This document shows, in pieces, positions 7,964 through 16,639 of a stretch of DNA of 37,758 nt; positions within the stretch are counted from its first letter, which is position 1, and each line of letters starts with the position of its first letter. The position numbers and the translations under genes are program-made. This stretch comes from Chloroflexota bacterium (lineage in GTDB: Bacteria; Chloroflexota; Anaerolineae; Ardenticatenales; Ardenticatenaceae), in assembly GCA_003520455.1 (NCBI GenBank), contig DOUV01000854.1:1-37758 (forward strand), given 5' to 3'. Under the pieces are notes generated by a model that worked only from the letters and a program-made list of their open reading frames with translations, did no database searches and had not been told where the DNA came from.

Positions 7964-8875
7964 ATGCCCCGCTGGTCGCCCGTCTTCTTGCTCTTCCTCC
8001 TGATAGCGTGCCGTTCCACTGAGACCGCTGTGCTGCCGTACGTAGACCTGAGCCAGGGCCAGCCCTTGCCCGCTGCAGCCGTTGCCGACGTGGCGCCCTT
8101 GCGCATCGCTGTAGCCGCCATCATCTCGCCCAAGGGCACCGTCGAGAGCTATAGCGATCTGGCCAACTACCTGAATACTACTCTCGGCCGGCCTGTGCAA
8201 TTGGTCCAGCGCCGCACCTACGCCGAAGTCAACGACCTGGTCGCGGCGAACGACGTGGACCTCGCGTTCGTCTGTACAAGCGCCTATGTAGACGGCCACG
8301 ACCGCTTTGGCATGGAGTTGCTGGTTGCGCCGGAGGTCAATGGCCAGCAGGTCTACTATTCAGAACTCATCGTGCCTAGCAGCAGTGCGGCACACAGCAT
8401 GGCCGATCTGCGCGGTATGGTGTTCGCCTTCACCGACCCGATGAGCCACACAGGACGGGTCTACCCAACCTACCTGGTGCAGCAACTGGGTGAGACCCCA
8501 CACACCTTCTTCCGCCGTACCTTCTTCACCTACAGCCATGACACAGCGATCAACGCCGTCGCGGCCGGCGTGGCCGACGGCGCGTCCGTGGATAGCCTGG
8601 TGCTGGAGTACGCCTTCGAGCGCGAACCTGCCCTGAAGGAGCGCATCAAAGTCATCCACCGCTCACCGCCCTTCGGTATCCCGCCAGTTGTTGTGCCACC
8701 GGATCTACCCGCGCGCCAGAAAGCACGACTGCGTGAGATCCTGTTAGGAATGGATACGGACCCCGCCGGCCAGCGCATCCTGACAGCGTTGGGCATCGAT
8801 CGCTTTGTGCTGGTGGATGACCGTGCATACGACACGGTCCGCAGCCTGCGCCGGATCACAGGAGGGTTCCAGTGA
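7964..8875 (+). CDS. PhnD-like substrate-binding lipoprotein
   Basis: A 303-residue periplasmic-binding-type protein of the phosphate/phosphonate (PhnD) family. The ATG at 7964 is preferred over the in-frame GTG at 7952: GAGG sits just upstream and the protein then begins with a lipoprotein signal peptide, [16 protein letters not shown], whose LIAC lipobox predicts cysteine 16 as the lipidated residue. Domain text [29 protein letters not shown] and [15 protein letters not shown] is typical of PhnD proteins (type 2 binding fold). No ABC permease or ATPase gene is next to it. Instead its stop overlaps the start of a histidine kinase by four bases, suggesting a ligand sensor for that kinase rather than a transporter part. 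Confidence 0.85.
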   Translation: MPRWSPVFLLFLLIACRSTETAVLPYVDLSQGQPLPAAAVADVAPLRIAVAAIISPKGTVESYSDLANYLNTTLGRPVQLVQRRTYAEVNDLVAANDVDLAFVCTSAYVDGHDRFGMELLVAPEVNGQQVYYSELIVPSSSAAHSMADLRGMVFAFTDPMSHTGRVYPTYLVQQLGETPHTFFRRTFFTYSHDTAINAVAAGVADGASVDSLVLEYAFEREPALKERIKVIHRSPPFGIPPVVVPPDLPARQKARLREILLGMDTDPAGQRILTALGIDRFVLVDDRAYDTVRSLRRITGGFQ

Positions 8876-10344
8876 GGGTACTCGCCCACCATCTGCCTAC
8901 GCATTCTCGTCGGGGCAGATGGATGGAACAGACGTGGGCACTCGTCGGCGGGGTGAGCGTCCGCACCAAAATTTTGGGTATCGTCCTGGCGCTGACCACG
9001 GTTCTGGGACTGGGCATCACCTGGCAGGTGCGGGTAGTGATGGAGCGGGTCTTCATCGACGAATTAGAAACCCGCGGCCACTCTGTCATCAGCGACCTCG
9101 CCGCCCGTAGTGCGGACCCCATCCTCCTCAACGATACGTTTGCGCTCTACCAGCTCCTGACCGAGACCGTCGCCAACCACCCGGACCTGCGCTACGCTTT
9201 TGTTGTGGACCCCGATGACCACGTGCTGGCCCACACGTTTGGGGAGAACGGCTTTCCGATCGCCCTGCTGGAGCTGAATTCGCCCGCCACGGGCGGTGGC
9301 AGCCACCATCAACTCTACGACAGCAACGAAGGGCCAATCCACGATTTCGCGGCGCCTATCCTGGACGGGCGGGCGGGCGTCACCCGGCTTGGCCTGAGTG
9401 AGGCCAGGCTGCACGGGGTGGTGAATGCGGTGACCGGCCAGATGCTGTTGACAACCCTGGTCGTGGCCCTGGCGGGTATCGCCTCCGCGATGGGATTGAC
9501 CTGGCTGCTCACTCGCCCAATTCTCGATCTCGTCACCACCACCCGGCGCGTGGGCGCGGGCGATCTCACAGTCCGCGCGCCGCACTGGGCCGATGATGAG
9601 ATCGGGGCCCTGGCGGACGCCTTCAACCAGATGGTGGCTGACCTGGACGCCAGCCACGAGGCCGTCACGGAGAAGGAGCTGGCCCGCAGCCGCCTCCTCG
9701 AGCGCTTGATCGCTGCTCAGGAAGAAGAGCGCAAACGCATCGCGCGCGAGCTGCATGACGGCGTGGGGCAGGCTCTGACCTCACTGATGCTGGGAATGAA
9801 AGTGGCGGGCCAGGCAGACAACCTGTCGGGGGTAAGGACCAAAATGGATGACCTGCGCCAGATGCTCAGCGAAAGCCTGGAGCAGGTACGGATGCTCAGC
9901 CGCCAGCTTCGCCCGAGCGTCCTCGACGACCTGGGCCTGGTGGCAGCCCTGGAACGCTACGCGGCCGAATGCGCCCGGCTCTATCCTGGTCTTACCGTGG
10001 ATTTGCACTGCGACCTGCCCGCCCGGCTCTGCCCCACGACGGAGACAGCCCTTTACCGGATCATCCAGGAGGCCATCACGAACGCGGCACGGCACGGCGT
10101 AGCCCACACTGTGAGCGTGCTGCTCACCGGGCGCGATGGTCAGGTCCGGGCCATCATTGAAGATGATGGCTGCGGCTTTGACCCTGGTACGGCCCGCCGT
10201 GCCGGGCAGAGTGTGGGCATTCACGGCATGGCTGAACGGGCCGAATTGTTGGGCGGGCGGCTGGATATCGAGAGTAGCTCCGAAGGCACCGCTGTGTACG
10301 TCGAGGTCCCCAATGGCTCAGACGATCCACATCTATCTCGCTGA
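8872..10344 (+). CDS. Membrane histidine kinase, NarL/DesK type
   Basis: A 490-residue sensor kinase. The GTG start at 8872 overlaps the previous stop (GTGA) and has a strong AGGAGG six bases upstream, so the two genes are translationally coupled. Order: TM1 about 33-55, an extracytoplasmic region of about 130 residues, TM2 about 190-213, HAMP about 214-265, a short coiled coil, HisKA_3 with [10 protein letters not shown] (phospho-accepting His295), and HATPase_c with the N box ITNAARHG and [10 protein letters not shown]. It phosphorylates the response regulator encoded immediately downstream. The extracytoplasmic region could receive a signal from the ligand-loaded PhnD-like lipoprotein; that is inference from the operon. 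Confidence 0.93.
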   Translation: MRVLAHHLPTHSRRGRWMEQTWALVGGVSVRTKILGIVLALTTVLGLGITWQVRVVMERVFIDELETRGHSVISDLAARSADPILLNDTFALYQLLTETVANHPDLRYAFVVDPDDHVLAHTFGENGFPIALLELNSPATGGGSHHQLYDSNEGPIHDFAAPILDGRAGVTRLGLSEARLHGVVNAVTGQMLLTTLVVALAGIASAMGLTWLLTRPILDLVTTTRRVGAGDLTVRAPHWADDEIGALADAFNQMVADLDASHEAVTEKELARSRLLERLIAAQEEERKRIARELHDGVGQALTSLMLGMKVAGQADNLSGVRTKMDDLRQMLSESLEQVRMLSRQLRPSVLDDLGLVAALERYAAECARLYPGLTVDLHCDLPARLCPTTETALYRIIQEAITNAARHGVAHTVSVLLTGRDGQVRAIIEDDGCGFDPGTARRAGQSVGIHGMAERAELLGGRLDIESSSEGTAVYVEVPNGSDDPHLSR

Positions 10345-10993
10345 TGATCACGCCGTGCTGCGCGACGGACTGAGAGCCCTGCTTGACGCCGAGCCCGACA
10401 TGGAAGTGATCGGCGAGGCCAGCGACGGTTTTGGCTGCATCCGTGATGTGACCACGCTGCGTCCCGACGTGATCCTCTTAGACCTTAACATGCCCCAGTG
10501 TAATGGGCTGGAGGCCCTGGAGGAACTGCGCCGGGTCGCCCCGGAGAGCCGCGTCCTGGTGCTGACGATGCACGACGACGCCGGGTACCTGCGCCAGGTG
10601 CTGGCCTCAGGCGGCGCCGGCTATGTGCTCAAGAACGTCGCCAGCGAGGAGCTGCTCTCCGCGATCCGGGCGGTCTATCAAGGGGGCACCTTCTTACATC
10701 CCAGTCATACGAAGCTGCTCCTGGATGAGATAGTCGACAAACATCGTGCCGCCTCCACCGGCAGCCATGGCACCCTCGAGCGCTACCACTCTTTGAGCGA
10801 GCGCGAGACCCAGATCTTTAAGCTGGTGGCGCTGGGGCACCGGAACAGCGAGATCGCCGGGATGCTCCACCTCAGCGTGAAGACGGTCGAGACCTACAAG
10901 TCGCGCCTGATGCAGAAGCTGGATCTCCGCAGCCGCGCCGCTCTGGTGCGCTGTGCTCTGGAACTGGGTCTGCTGGAACACGAAGATGGCTGA
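10313..10993 (+). CDS. LuxR/NarL-type response regulator
   Basis: A 226-residue DNA-binding response regulator. The ATG at 10313 lies inside the end of the kinase gene (32-base overlap) with GAGG just upstream. The receiver domain (about 1-125) has the acidic pair Asp11/Asp12, the phospho-acceptor Asp57 in LLDLNMP and the lysine in [10 protein letters not shown]. The C-terminal LuxR-type helix-turn-helix (about 158-222) reads [20 protein letters not shown] and [17 protein letters not shown]. It is the cognate partner of the upstream kinase. Target genes are unknown; the first candidates are its own operon and the divergent acetamidase gene. Confidence 0.95.
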   Translation: MAQTIHIYLADDHAVLRDGLRALLDAEPDMEVIGEASDGFGCIRDVTTLRPDVILLDLNMPQCNGLEALEELRRVAPESRVLVLTMHDDAGYLRQVLASGGAGYVLKNVASEELLSAIRAVYQGGTFLHPSHTKLLLDEIVDKHRAASTGSHGTLERYHSLSERETQIFKLVALGHRNSEIAGMLHLSVKTVETYKSRLMQKLDLRSRAALVRCALELGLLEHEDG

Positions 10994-11035
10994 AGGCAGT
11001 TTATCGAGGATTTTTAGAAAGAGAATTGCTCCACA

Positions 11036-11261
11036 TCGCTCGGCCTGGCGTGCCAGGTCCAGGCCCTGGCCGCCGGATCTGGCGATCCGGCGGGAGCAAC
11101 TGGGGTCACTTCCTCGCTCGGCCTGGATCTGGCGATCCAGGCCTCAACTGCCGGATCTGACGATCCGCCAGGAGCAACCAGGGTGACTTCCTCGCTCGGC
11201 CTGGATCGCCAGATCCAGGCCCTGGCCGCCGGATCGCCAGGTCCGGCGGGAGCCGTTGGGA
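11036..11261. repeat. Tandem 78-bp double-hairpin repeats (2.9 copies)
   Basis: Three units begin with TCGCTCGGCCTGG at 11036, 11114 and 11192, an exact 78-base period. Each has two stem-loops: a GGCCTGGATC/GATCCAGGCC type and a CCGGATC/GATCCGG type. The four-base loops are TGGC in some stems and GCCA in others, so the loops are mutually complementary. The array fills most of the gap between the response regulator and the convergent M20 gene. The same stems and GCCA loop recur inside the element at 17549-17670. A REP/BIME-like element is the best label. Confidence 0.8.
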
Positions 11262-11369
11262 TGAATTAAGTTCTGGAACTCCCTGGAGCGACCGCGGACG
11301 GCGGATCCCAGAGCGCAGAGTGGCCACCGGCAATAGAAGCACGGCCGGCGCGGAGCGGAGGCAGCATCG

Positions 11370-12644
11370 TCAGGGCTTTGGCCGGTTGCAGATGTCGAAG
11401 GCGATAAGAGCGTAGAGTTGGGCAGCACGCACGATATCGTCGGCCTCGATGAAGTAGCTCCAGCCTTCGGAGGAGAGCCCCAGCGGTGGCCCGTAGGTGA
11501 CCGCCGGGATGCCGATCTCGTTGAAGACATTGAGGTCGCGCCACATGCTGCTCACCGGCGGGTCCGGCTCGGTCGGTGGCTCGGCGAAGAAGCGCCGGTG
11601 GGCGATCTCGATCGCCGCCTCCAGGAGATCCGTGTTCTTGCCCTCGTAGCCTCGGCGAAAGAGGTAGGGTTGCACGTCGGCCTGGACATCGAGGCGCGCA
11701 ACCAGGCCGCGCAGCTCCTCAAGCGGCACGAGCGGCTCGACCTTCGGTGGAACGCGTACATCCACGTAGAGGGCGCAAAGACCGGCGGTCTCAATCGGCT
11801 TGTAGGGTAGCCCACCACGGATCGCACCCACAGAGGCCTTGGGCACCACTTCGCCGGTGCGCGAGTGATAGCTGTAGCGGCGTTCGTATTCGGCCGCCCA
11901 CTCTTCGATGGCCTCGACCAGCCTGGCGGCCTGCACGATCGCGTTCGGGTGGTCCACAACAAGTTCGGGGCGCCGGAGAAAGGGCGTGTAGACCGCTTTC
12001 CCGAAGACGGTGATTTTGACCAGCAGGCAGCCACACTCCACGCCGGTATAGGTCCAGTTAGTGCACTCGGCGACCAGCGCGTGGTCGGCCACGACCCCGT
12101 GGGTGACGGCGTAGCGCGTGCCGATACCCTTCCCCTCATACTGCGGCCCCCGGTATTCATCGATCGGTGCGCGGCCGATCTCGCCGGCGACGCCCGCAAA
12201 GAGCAGATCGCCTTTCAGGGGAACCCGCGCGCGCTTCAAGGCCTTGAAGGCCAGCAGCGTGGCAGCCATGGGCGCTTTGTCGTTGACGACGCCCTGGCCG
12301 TAGATGCGGTCGCCTTCCTGCCAGGCCGACATGTCCGCCCTGGTCAGCCGGCCGATCGTCCAGACATCCATGGGATCGCCGTAGGCCGTGTCGAAGTGGC
12401 TGTTCAGGATAAGCGACTGGCCGCCGCCGCTCCCAGGCAGCCTGCCGACAACGTTATAGCGCTGGGGCAAGACCTCCTGCCGGAAGGCCGAGATGCCGTT
12501 CTCGCCCAGCCAGTTCAACACGTAGTCCGCCACCTCGGCCTCACATCCGGGCGGGCTGTTGATCTGCCCGAGCGCCAGGGTGAGATCGACCAGTTCCTGC
12601 TTGTCGACCGCGGCTAGAATGTCGTCGATTGGGGTGTTTGTCAC
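11370..12644 (-). CDS. M20-family metallohydrolase (ArgE/DapE type)
   Basis: A 424-residue cytoplasmic hydrolase of the M20 peptidase/deacylase family, which cleaves amide bonds in N-acyl or N-carbamoyl amino acids and dipeptides with two metal ions. The GTG start has GGAGG seven bases upstream. Metal and catalytic residues visible: His83 and Asp85 in LILNSHFDTAYGD, Asp122 in GQGVVNDKAPMAA, and Glu155 in AGVAGEIGR. The lid domain lies at about 200-310. Near the C-terminus, where family members have a metal-binding histidine, the text is YGPPLGLSSEGWSYFIEADD with no histidine, so activity or metal use may differ. It lies at the 3' end of the catabolic cluster and may act on an amide intermediate or product. 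Confidence 0.85.
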   Translation of the reverse strand: MTNTPIDDILAAVDKQELVDLTLALGQINSPPGCEAEVADYVLNWLGENGISAFRQEVLPQRYNVVGRLPGSGGGQSLILNSHFDTAYGDPMDVWTIGRLTRADMSAWQEGDRIYGQGVVNDKAPMAATLLAFKALKRARVPLKGDLLFAGVAGEIGRAPIDEYRGPQYEGKGIGTRYAVTHGVVADHALVAECTNWTYTGVECGCLLVKITVFGKAVYTPFLRRPELVVDHPNAIVQAARLVEAIEEWAAEYERRYSYHSRTGEVVPKASVGAIRGGLPYKPIETAGLCALYVDVRVPPKVEPLVPLEELRGLVARLDVQADVQPYLFRRGYEGKNTDLLEAAIEIAHRRFFAEPPTEPDPPVSSMWRDLNVFNEIGIPAVTYGPPLGLSSEGWSYFIEADDIVRAAQLYALIAFDICNRPKP

Positions 12645-12726
12645 CCGCTCACCTCCGGTTTATTGACAGGACTTCCGCAGTACCCCCAGGCCGACCCAAA
12701 GTTGGTAGTCCGCAGAAGCGGCATTT

Positions 12727-12772
12727 GGCTTGTAGTGCGCGTTTCAGCCCGCTGAAGCGCGCACTACAAGCC
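12727..12772. repeat. 22-bp inverted repeat between LLM and M20 genes
   Basis: GGCTTGTAGTGCGCG... (12727-12748) pairs with 12751-12772 over 22 positions with one G-T wobble and a two-base spacer. It occupies the 167-base gap after the LLM oxidoreductase gene and before the M20 gene, both - strand. No T run follows on either strand, so it may be a dispersed hairpin repeat rather than a classical terminator. Confidence 0.75.
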
Positions 12773-12811
12773 GATGCCCCGTCCGCAATTCAACCCACCG
12801 CGTAACTCCTG

Positions 12812-13846
12812 TTATTGAGAAGACGTGCCGTTGCCTGTCCGCAGCGGCGCGACAAAGCGAGCGAAGAGCTGGAAGGATGCGGTTCGTCTTGGCCCAATCG
12901 GCATGAAGTTGATGCCGTTGACGCCGCGATCGGCGAGACGGGCGATACGGTCGCGGGCTTCGTCTGGAGTGCCAGCCAGGGTGAATAGTTCAACCATTTC
13001 ATCGGGCACCAGAGCGGCGGCCTGTTCGGCGAGATGGAACTCGCCGCCACTATAGACCTCTTGAATTCTCTTGACGAGGGCGGGGTCCACGCCGGCAACC
13101 TGGCAGTAGTAGGGTGCCATGCGTGCGAACCAGGCGGCCATCGCACGCGAGCCGTCGAGCGCCTGCCGGCGGTCTTCGGAAATGGTGCCACACGCCATGA
13201 TCCAGAGGTCGATGTCGTCGAGCGAGCGGCCCGCTCGCTGGGCGCCGGTGGCGATATGCTCACAGGCCAGATCGACCGCGGCCGGGAAGAGGCCACACTG
13301 CGCGATGACGCCGTCGGCAATTTCTCCGGCGAGCTCGAGCATCCGTGGCCCGCTGCCGGCCATGTAGACGGGGACCTGATCGCGGTACCTGTAGTGGAGT
13401 TGGGCGTTGGTCCAGCGGTAGGTGGAGTCGTTGTGGCTCAAGATCTCGCCACTGAAGAGCCGGCGGGCAGCGCTGACCATCTCGGCCAGGTCCCGCCGGC
13501 GAGCCGGCGCATAGCCTAATTCGCTCGTCGGGCTGTCGCCTGCGCCGATGCCAAGAATCATCCGTCCTCGAGAAATCTCGTCCACGGTGGCAATCGCGTT
13601 GATAGTCATTCCCGGGTGGCGCGTGAACGGGTTCGTGACCCCGGTGCCGAGCAAGAGGCGCTCACTGTTGAGCGCCGCCAGGGTGAGATACGCATACACG
13701 TAGCGAGCGTGTAGCGAGGAGTCGGTCACCCACAGCTGCGAAAAGCCGAGGCCTTCCAGCTCCCGCACCTGGTGCTGGAACACATCCGGCGGTTCGACAC
13801 CCTGCAACGTTACGGCAAATCGGAGCTCGTTGGAATGTTCGGCCAT
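12812..13846 (-). CDS. LLM-class flavin-dependent oxidoreductase
   Basis: A 344-residue TIM-barrel protein of the bacterial-luciferase-like family, whose members use FMN or F420 (alkanal monooxygenases, F420-dependent reductases). The ATG at 13846 is chosen because the conserved N-terminus (LRFAVTLQGVEPPDVFQHQV) begins there and AGGCAAGG precedes it; the frame upstream lies in a mobile element. Family text: FSQLWVTDSSLHARYVYAYL, TRHPGMTINAIATVDEIS and GRMILGIGAGDSP. It resembles the F420/MER-like branch more than true luciferase, but the cofactor cannot be settled by eye. The TAA stop lies in a TTCTCAATAA sequence shared with the repeat elements of this cluster. Confidence 0.88.
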   Translation of the reverse strand: MAEHSNELRFAVTLQGVEPPDVFQHQVRELEGLGFSQLWVTDSSLHARYVYAYLTLAALNSERLLLGTGVTNPFTRHPGMTINAIATVDEISRGRMILGIGAGDSPTSELGYAPARRRDLAEMVSAARRLFSGEILSHNDSTYRWTNAQLHYRYRDQVPVYMAGSGPRMLELAGEIADGVIAQCGLFPAAVDLACEHIATGAQRAGRSLDDIDLWIMACGTISEDRRQALDGSRAMAAWFARMAPYYCQVAGVDPALVKRIQEVYSGGEFHLAEQAAALVPDEMVELFTLAGTPDEARDRIARLADRGVNGINFMPIGPRRTASFQLFARFVAPLRTGNGTSSQ

Positions 13847-13888
13847 ACTCTGCCTTGCCTCCCGCGTCGGATACTCAGCTTCAAGAAG

Positions 13889-13987
13889 ACAACCGTTCAG
13901 AGAGTGCTCCCTGACTCCTTCTCGACGGACGCGTGATGCGTGAGGACAAGGGTCACGCATCACGTTCCTACCCCCCTGAACGGTTAC
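13889..13987. mobile_element. MITE-like element, 99 bp, with 8-bp target duplication
   Basis: The element starts ACAACCGTTCAG and ends CTGAACGGTTAC, giving 12-bp terminal inverted repeats with 10 matches. It is bracketed by identical 8-bp direct repeats TCAAGAAG at 13881-13888 and 13988-13995. Inside is a perfect 12-bp stem, CGTGATGCGTGA/TCACGCATCACG (13932-13943 and 13953-13964), with a 9-base loop. It has no coding capacity. It sits between the acyl-CoA dehydrogenase stop and the LLM start, and may also act as a transcript hairpin. Confidence 0.75.
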
Positions 13988-14014
13988 TCAAGAAGATAGG
14001 GGGCCGCTGCACGC

Positions 14015-15154
14015 TCAAAGCCCCAACTGCTTCGCAATCAGACTGAGCAGAATCTCGCTCGTGCCGGCGCCATAGAGCAGGAAGCGAGCGTCGCGGAAGT
14101 AGCGCTGGGCGTCGTATTCCATGGCAAAGCCGTAACTGCCGAAAATGCGAGTCGCCTCGTCGGCCAGTTCGTTGGCCATCTCGGAAGCGTACAGTTTCGC
14201 CATGGCCGCCAGCCTCATGTCGGGCTCGCCGGCCGATATCCCCCAGGCGGCGCGATAGACGAGCCAGCGAGTTGCCTCGAGTTGCGTCGCCATCGCCGCC
14301 AGCTTGTGAGCAATTGCCTGGAACTTGCCGATCGGGCGCCCAAATTGCGAGCGCACCTGCGCATATTGAAGCGCAGCATCCAATGCCGCCTGGCCCAGTC
14401 CGAGTCCGAGCGCGGCGGTCATCGCGCGGATCTCGGCCAGCGTGCTGCGCAGGTGTTGGAAGCCCGAACCCTGAGCGCCCAACAGGTTTTCGGGCGGCAC
14501 GCGCACGTTGTCGAGGACCAGTTCCGACGTCAGCGAGCCGCGAGTGCCGAGCTTCTCGATCTTGCGGCCCCGCGCAACCCCGGGCATGTTCCTCTCGACG
14601 AGGAAGAGATCGATGCCTTTGGTGCGCTGCTCGGGCTCGGTTTTGGCGGCGACAATGAAGAAGTCGGCAACATCTGCGGAGGTGATCCACATCTTGCGCC
14701 CGTTGAGCGACCAGCCGTCTAGCACCCGGTCTGCCCGGGTCGTAATGCCACCAATATCCGAGCCGGCATCCGACTCAGTAATCGCGATGGTGGCGATCTT
14801 CTCGCCAGCCAGCGCCGGCACGAGCAGGCGCTCCTTCTGCTCCGGCGTTCCGAGGTGGTAGAGAATGTCCGTACCGTTGAGAGCCTGCATGCCGACGATC
14901 GACGCCAGCGCCAGACTGCCGCGGGCCAGCTCCTCGACCATCAAAATAAAGGTCAGCCCGTCGGCGCCGGCCCCGCCGACGTCTTCAGGATAGCGCAACG
15001 AGAAGAACCCAAGCCGCCCACAGCGGCGGAACAGCTCTATAGGGAACGTGTCTTGCTCGTCGATAGCCCGCGCGACCGGTGCGACCTCGTGCTGCACGAA
15101 ATCACGCACCGTCTGCTGGAAGAGCACCTGGTCTTCAGAGAGACGAAAATCCAT
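14015..15154 (-). CDS. Acyl-CoA dehydrogenase family flavoprotein
   Basis: A 379-residue FAD enzyme of the acyl-CoA dehydrogenase family, of normal length. It would oxidise an acyl-CoA to the enoyl-CoA and pass electrons to ETF. Domains: alpha N-terminal (about 1-115), beta middle with ATIAITESDAGSDIGG and MWITSADVADFFIV, and alpha C-terminal with RSQFGRPIGKFQAIAHKLA and EATRIFGSYGFAMEYDAQRY. Where medium-chain enzymes carry the catalytic glutamate (YEGTSE), this protein reads LYGAGTSEI, so the base is absent from that site and may be elsewhere, as in isovaleryl-CoA-type members. The start is six bases after the aldehyde dehydrogenase stop, so both are in one operon. Substrate unknown. Confidence 0.92.
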   Translation of the reverse strand: MDFRLSEDQVLFQQTVRDFVQHEVAPVARAIDEQDTFPIELFRRCGRLGFFSLRYPEDVGGAGADGLTFILMVEELARGSLALASIVGMQALNGTDILYHLGTPEQKERLLVPALAGEKIATIAITESDAGSDIGGITTRADRVLDGWSLNGRKMWITSADVADFFIVAAKTEPEQRTKGIDLFLVERNMPGVARGRKIEKLGTRGSLTSELVLDNVRVPPENLLGAQGSGFQHLRSTLAEIRAMTAALGLGLGQAALDAALQYAQVRSQFGRPIGKFQAIAHKLAAMATQLEATRWLVYRAAWGISAGEPDMRLAAMAKLYASEMANELADEATRIFGSYGFAMEYDAQRYFRDARFLLYGAGTSEILLSLIAKQLGL

Positions 15155-15160
15155 GGAGGC

Positions 15161-16639
15161 TCACTTCAATTTCAGGAAGACGGTCTTTTCCTGCATGTAC
15201 TTGTGGATACCGGCGCCACCGACCCCGCTCTGCTTGTGCCCTTCGGCGGGCGAATCGAGCATCGCGGGGCTGAAGTAGCTGTTGAGGTAGATTTGCCCGG
15301 CGCGCAACTGCGCCGCAGAGCGCACAGCGCGATTGACGTCCCGCGTCCAGACTCCGGCTGCCAGCCCGTAGGCGACGCCGTTGGCGATGCGGATGGCCTC
15401 GTCGTCCGTTTGAAACGCCTGGACAGTCACGACGGGTCCAAAAATCTCCTCCTGGGCGATACACATCTCGGGGGCCACGCCGGCAAAAATCGTCGGGACG
15501 ATGAAATTCCCGTCGGCCAGAGCCGGATCGGTGACCTTATACCCGCCGAGCACAATGTGGGCGCCCTCCCGCTGCCCCAGCGCGATATAATCGAGCACCC
15601 GCTTCTCATGGGCAGCGGTAATCACCGGGCCGATCTCCGTACCGTCGGCCAGCGGGTCGCCGATCTTCATCTTGCGCACACGAGTGACCAGCAAATCGAG
15701 AAAATCCTCGTAGATGGGCTGCTGCAACAGCAGCCGCGATCCCGAGACACAGATCTGTCCCTGGTCGGCGAAGGCACCATAGATCGCCCACGGCACGGCC
15801 GCTTCGATGTCGGCGTCGGCAAAGACGATGTTCGGATTCTTGCCGCCCAGCTCCAGTGCAACCTTCTTGATCGTGCCGGCAGCGCTCCGCATGACGTGCC
15901 GGCCGGTCTGCGTGCTTCCAGTGAACGAAATCATGTCGACCGCCGGGTGGGCGACGAGGTGCGCCCCGAGCTCGCGGCTCGCACCGGCGACGATGTTGAC
16001 CACCCCCGCGGGAAAGCCGGCCTCGGCAAAGAGCCTGGCCAACGCGAGGACGCTCAGGCTGCCGTTCTCGGAGGGCTTGATGACGGCCGTATTCCCCGCC
16101 GCCAGGATGGCCGAGATCTTTTGGCAGCCCATCATCAGGGGGCCGTTCCAGGGCAGGATCTCCCCCACCACTCCGACCGGCTCCCACAGGCGGTAGTTGA
16201 AGAAATCGCGCTCGGGCATCGGGCGCGCCTCGCTGCCCAGGTCGCGCCCCTTGGCGGCGTGGTAGTCGAATGCATCGATTGCCTGGGGAATGGCATAGTC
16301 GTGCATCCGGGCGAGGGTCTTGCCGACGTCGACGGTTTCCAGGAAGGCGAACCGGGCTTTGTTCGCTTCGAGCAGCCCGGCGACCCGGTGGAGGTAGCGG
16401 CCGCGCTCCTTACCTGTCATCCGCGGCCAGGGGCCATGGTCGAAGGCGCGGCGCGCGGCCGCGACCGCCCGGTCGACGTCCACCGGACTTCCGTCGCAGG
16501 CAGTGGCGACAACCCGATTCGTCGCCGGGTTGACGATCTCAAAGGTGGCACCGCCCGACGCAAGTACGAATTCGCCGTCGATGTAGAATCGGTAGGGCTC
16601 GGATTGAATCCAGCCCCAATCTACTTCATGGGGCGGCAT
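15161..16639 (-). CDS. Aldehyde dehydrogenase family protein
   Basis: A 492-residue NAD(P)-dependent aldehyde dehydrogenase, normal length. Visible active-site residues: Asn165 in ILPWNGPLMM, Glu263 in KKVALELGGKNPN and the nucleophile Cys297 in FADQGQICVSGSR. The nucleotide-binding text IKPSENGSLSVLALARLF and ISFTGSTQTGRHVM is also canonical. It resembles the betaine-aldehyde/5-carboxymethyl-2-hydroxymuconate-semialdehyde group, but the substrate cannot be named. Its ATG lies inside the last codons of grdA (14-base overlap), so its translation is coupled to that of the selenoprotein. This suggests that it handles an aldehyde made from, or feeding into, the Grd reaction. Confidence 0.94.
   Translation of the reverse strand: MPPHEVDWGWIQSEPYRFYIDGEFVLASGGATFEIVNPATNRVVATACDGSPVDVDRAVAAARRAFDHGPWPRMTGKERGRYLHRVAGLLEANKARFAFLETVDVGKTLARMHDYAIPQAIDAFDYHAAKGRDLGSEARPMPERDFFNYRLWEPVGVVGEILPWNGPLMMGCQKISAILAAGNTAVIKPSENGSLSVLALARLFAEAGFPAGVVNIVAGASRELGAHLVAHPAVDMISFTGSTQTGRHVMRSAAGTIKKVALELGGKNPNIVFADADIEAAVPWAIYGAFADQGQICVSGSRLLLQQPIYEDFLDLLVTRVRKMKIGDPLADGTEIGPVITAAHEKRVLDYIALGQREGAHIVLGGYKVTDPALADGNFIVPTIFAGVAPEMCIAQEEIFGPVVTVQAFQTDDEAIRIANGVAYGLAAGVWTRDVNRAVRSAAQLRAGQIYLNSYFSPAMLDSPAEGHKQSGVGGAGIHKYMQEKTVFLKLK

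Noticed and set aside
11036..11261. A CRISPR array
   Set aside because: Whole 78-bp units repeat, including the would-be spacers, each unit folds into two hairpins, and no cas genes are present.
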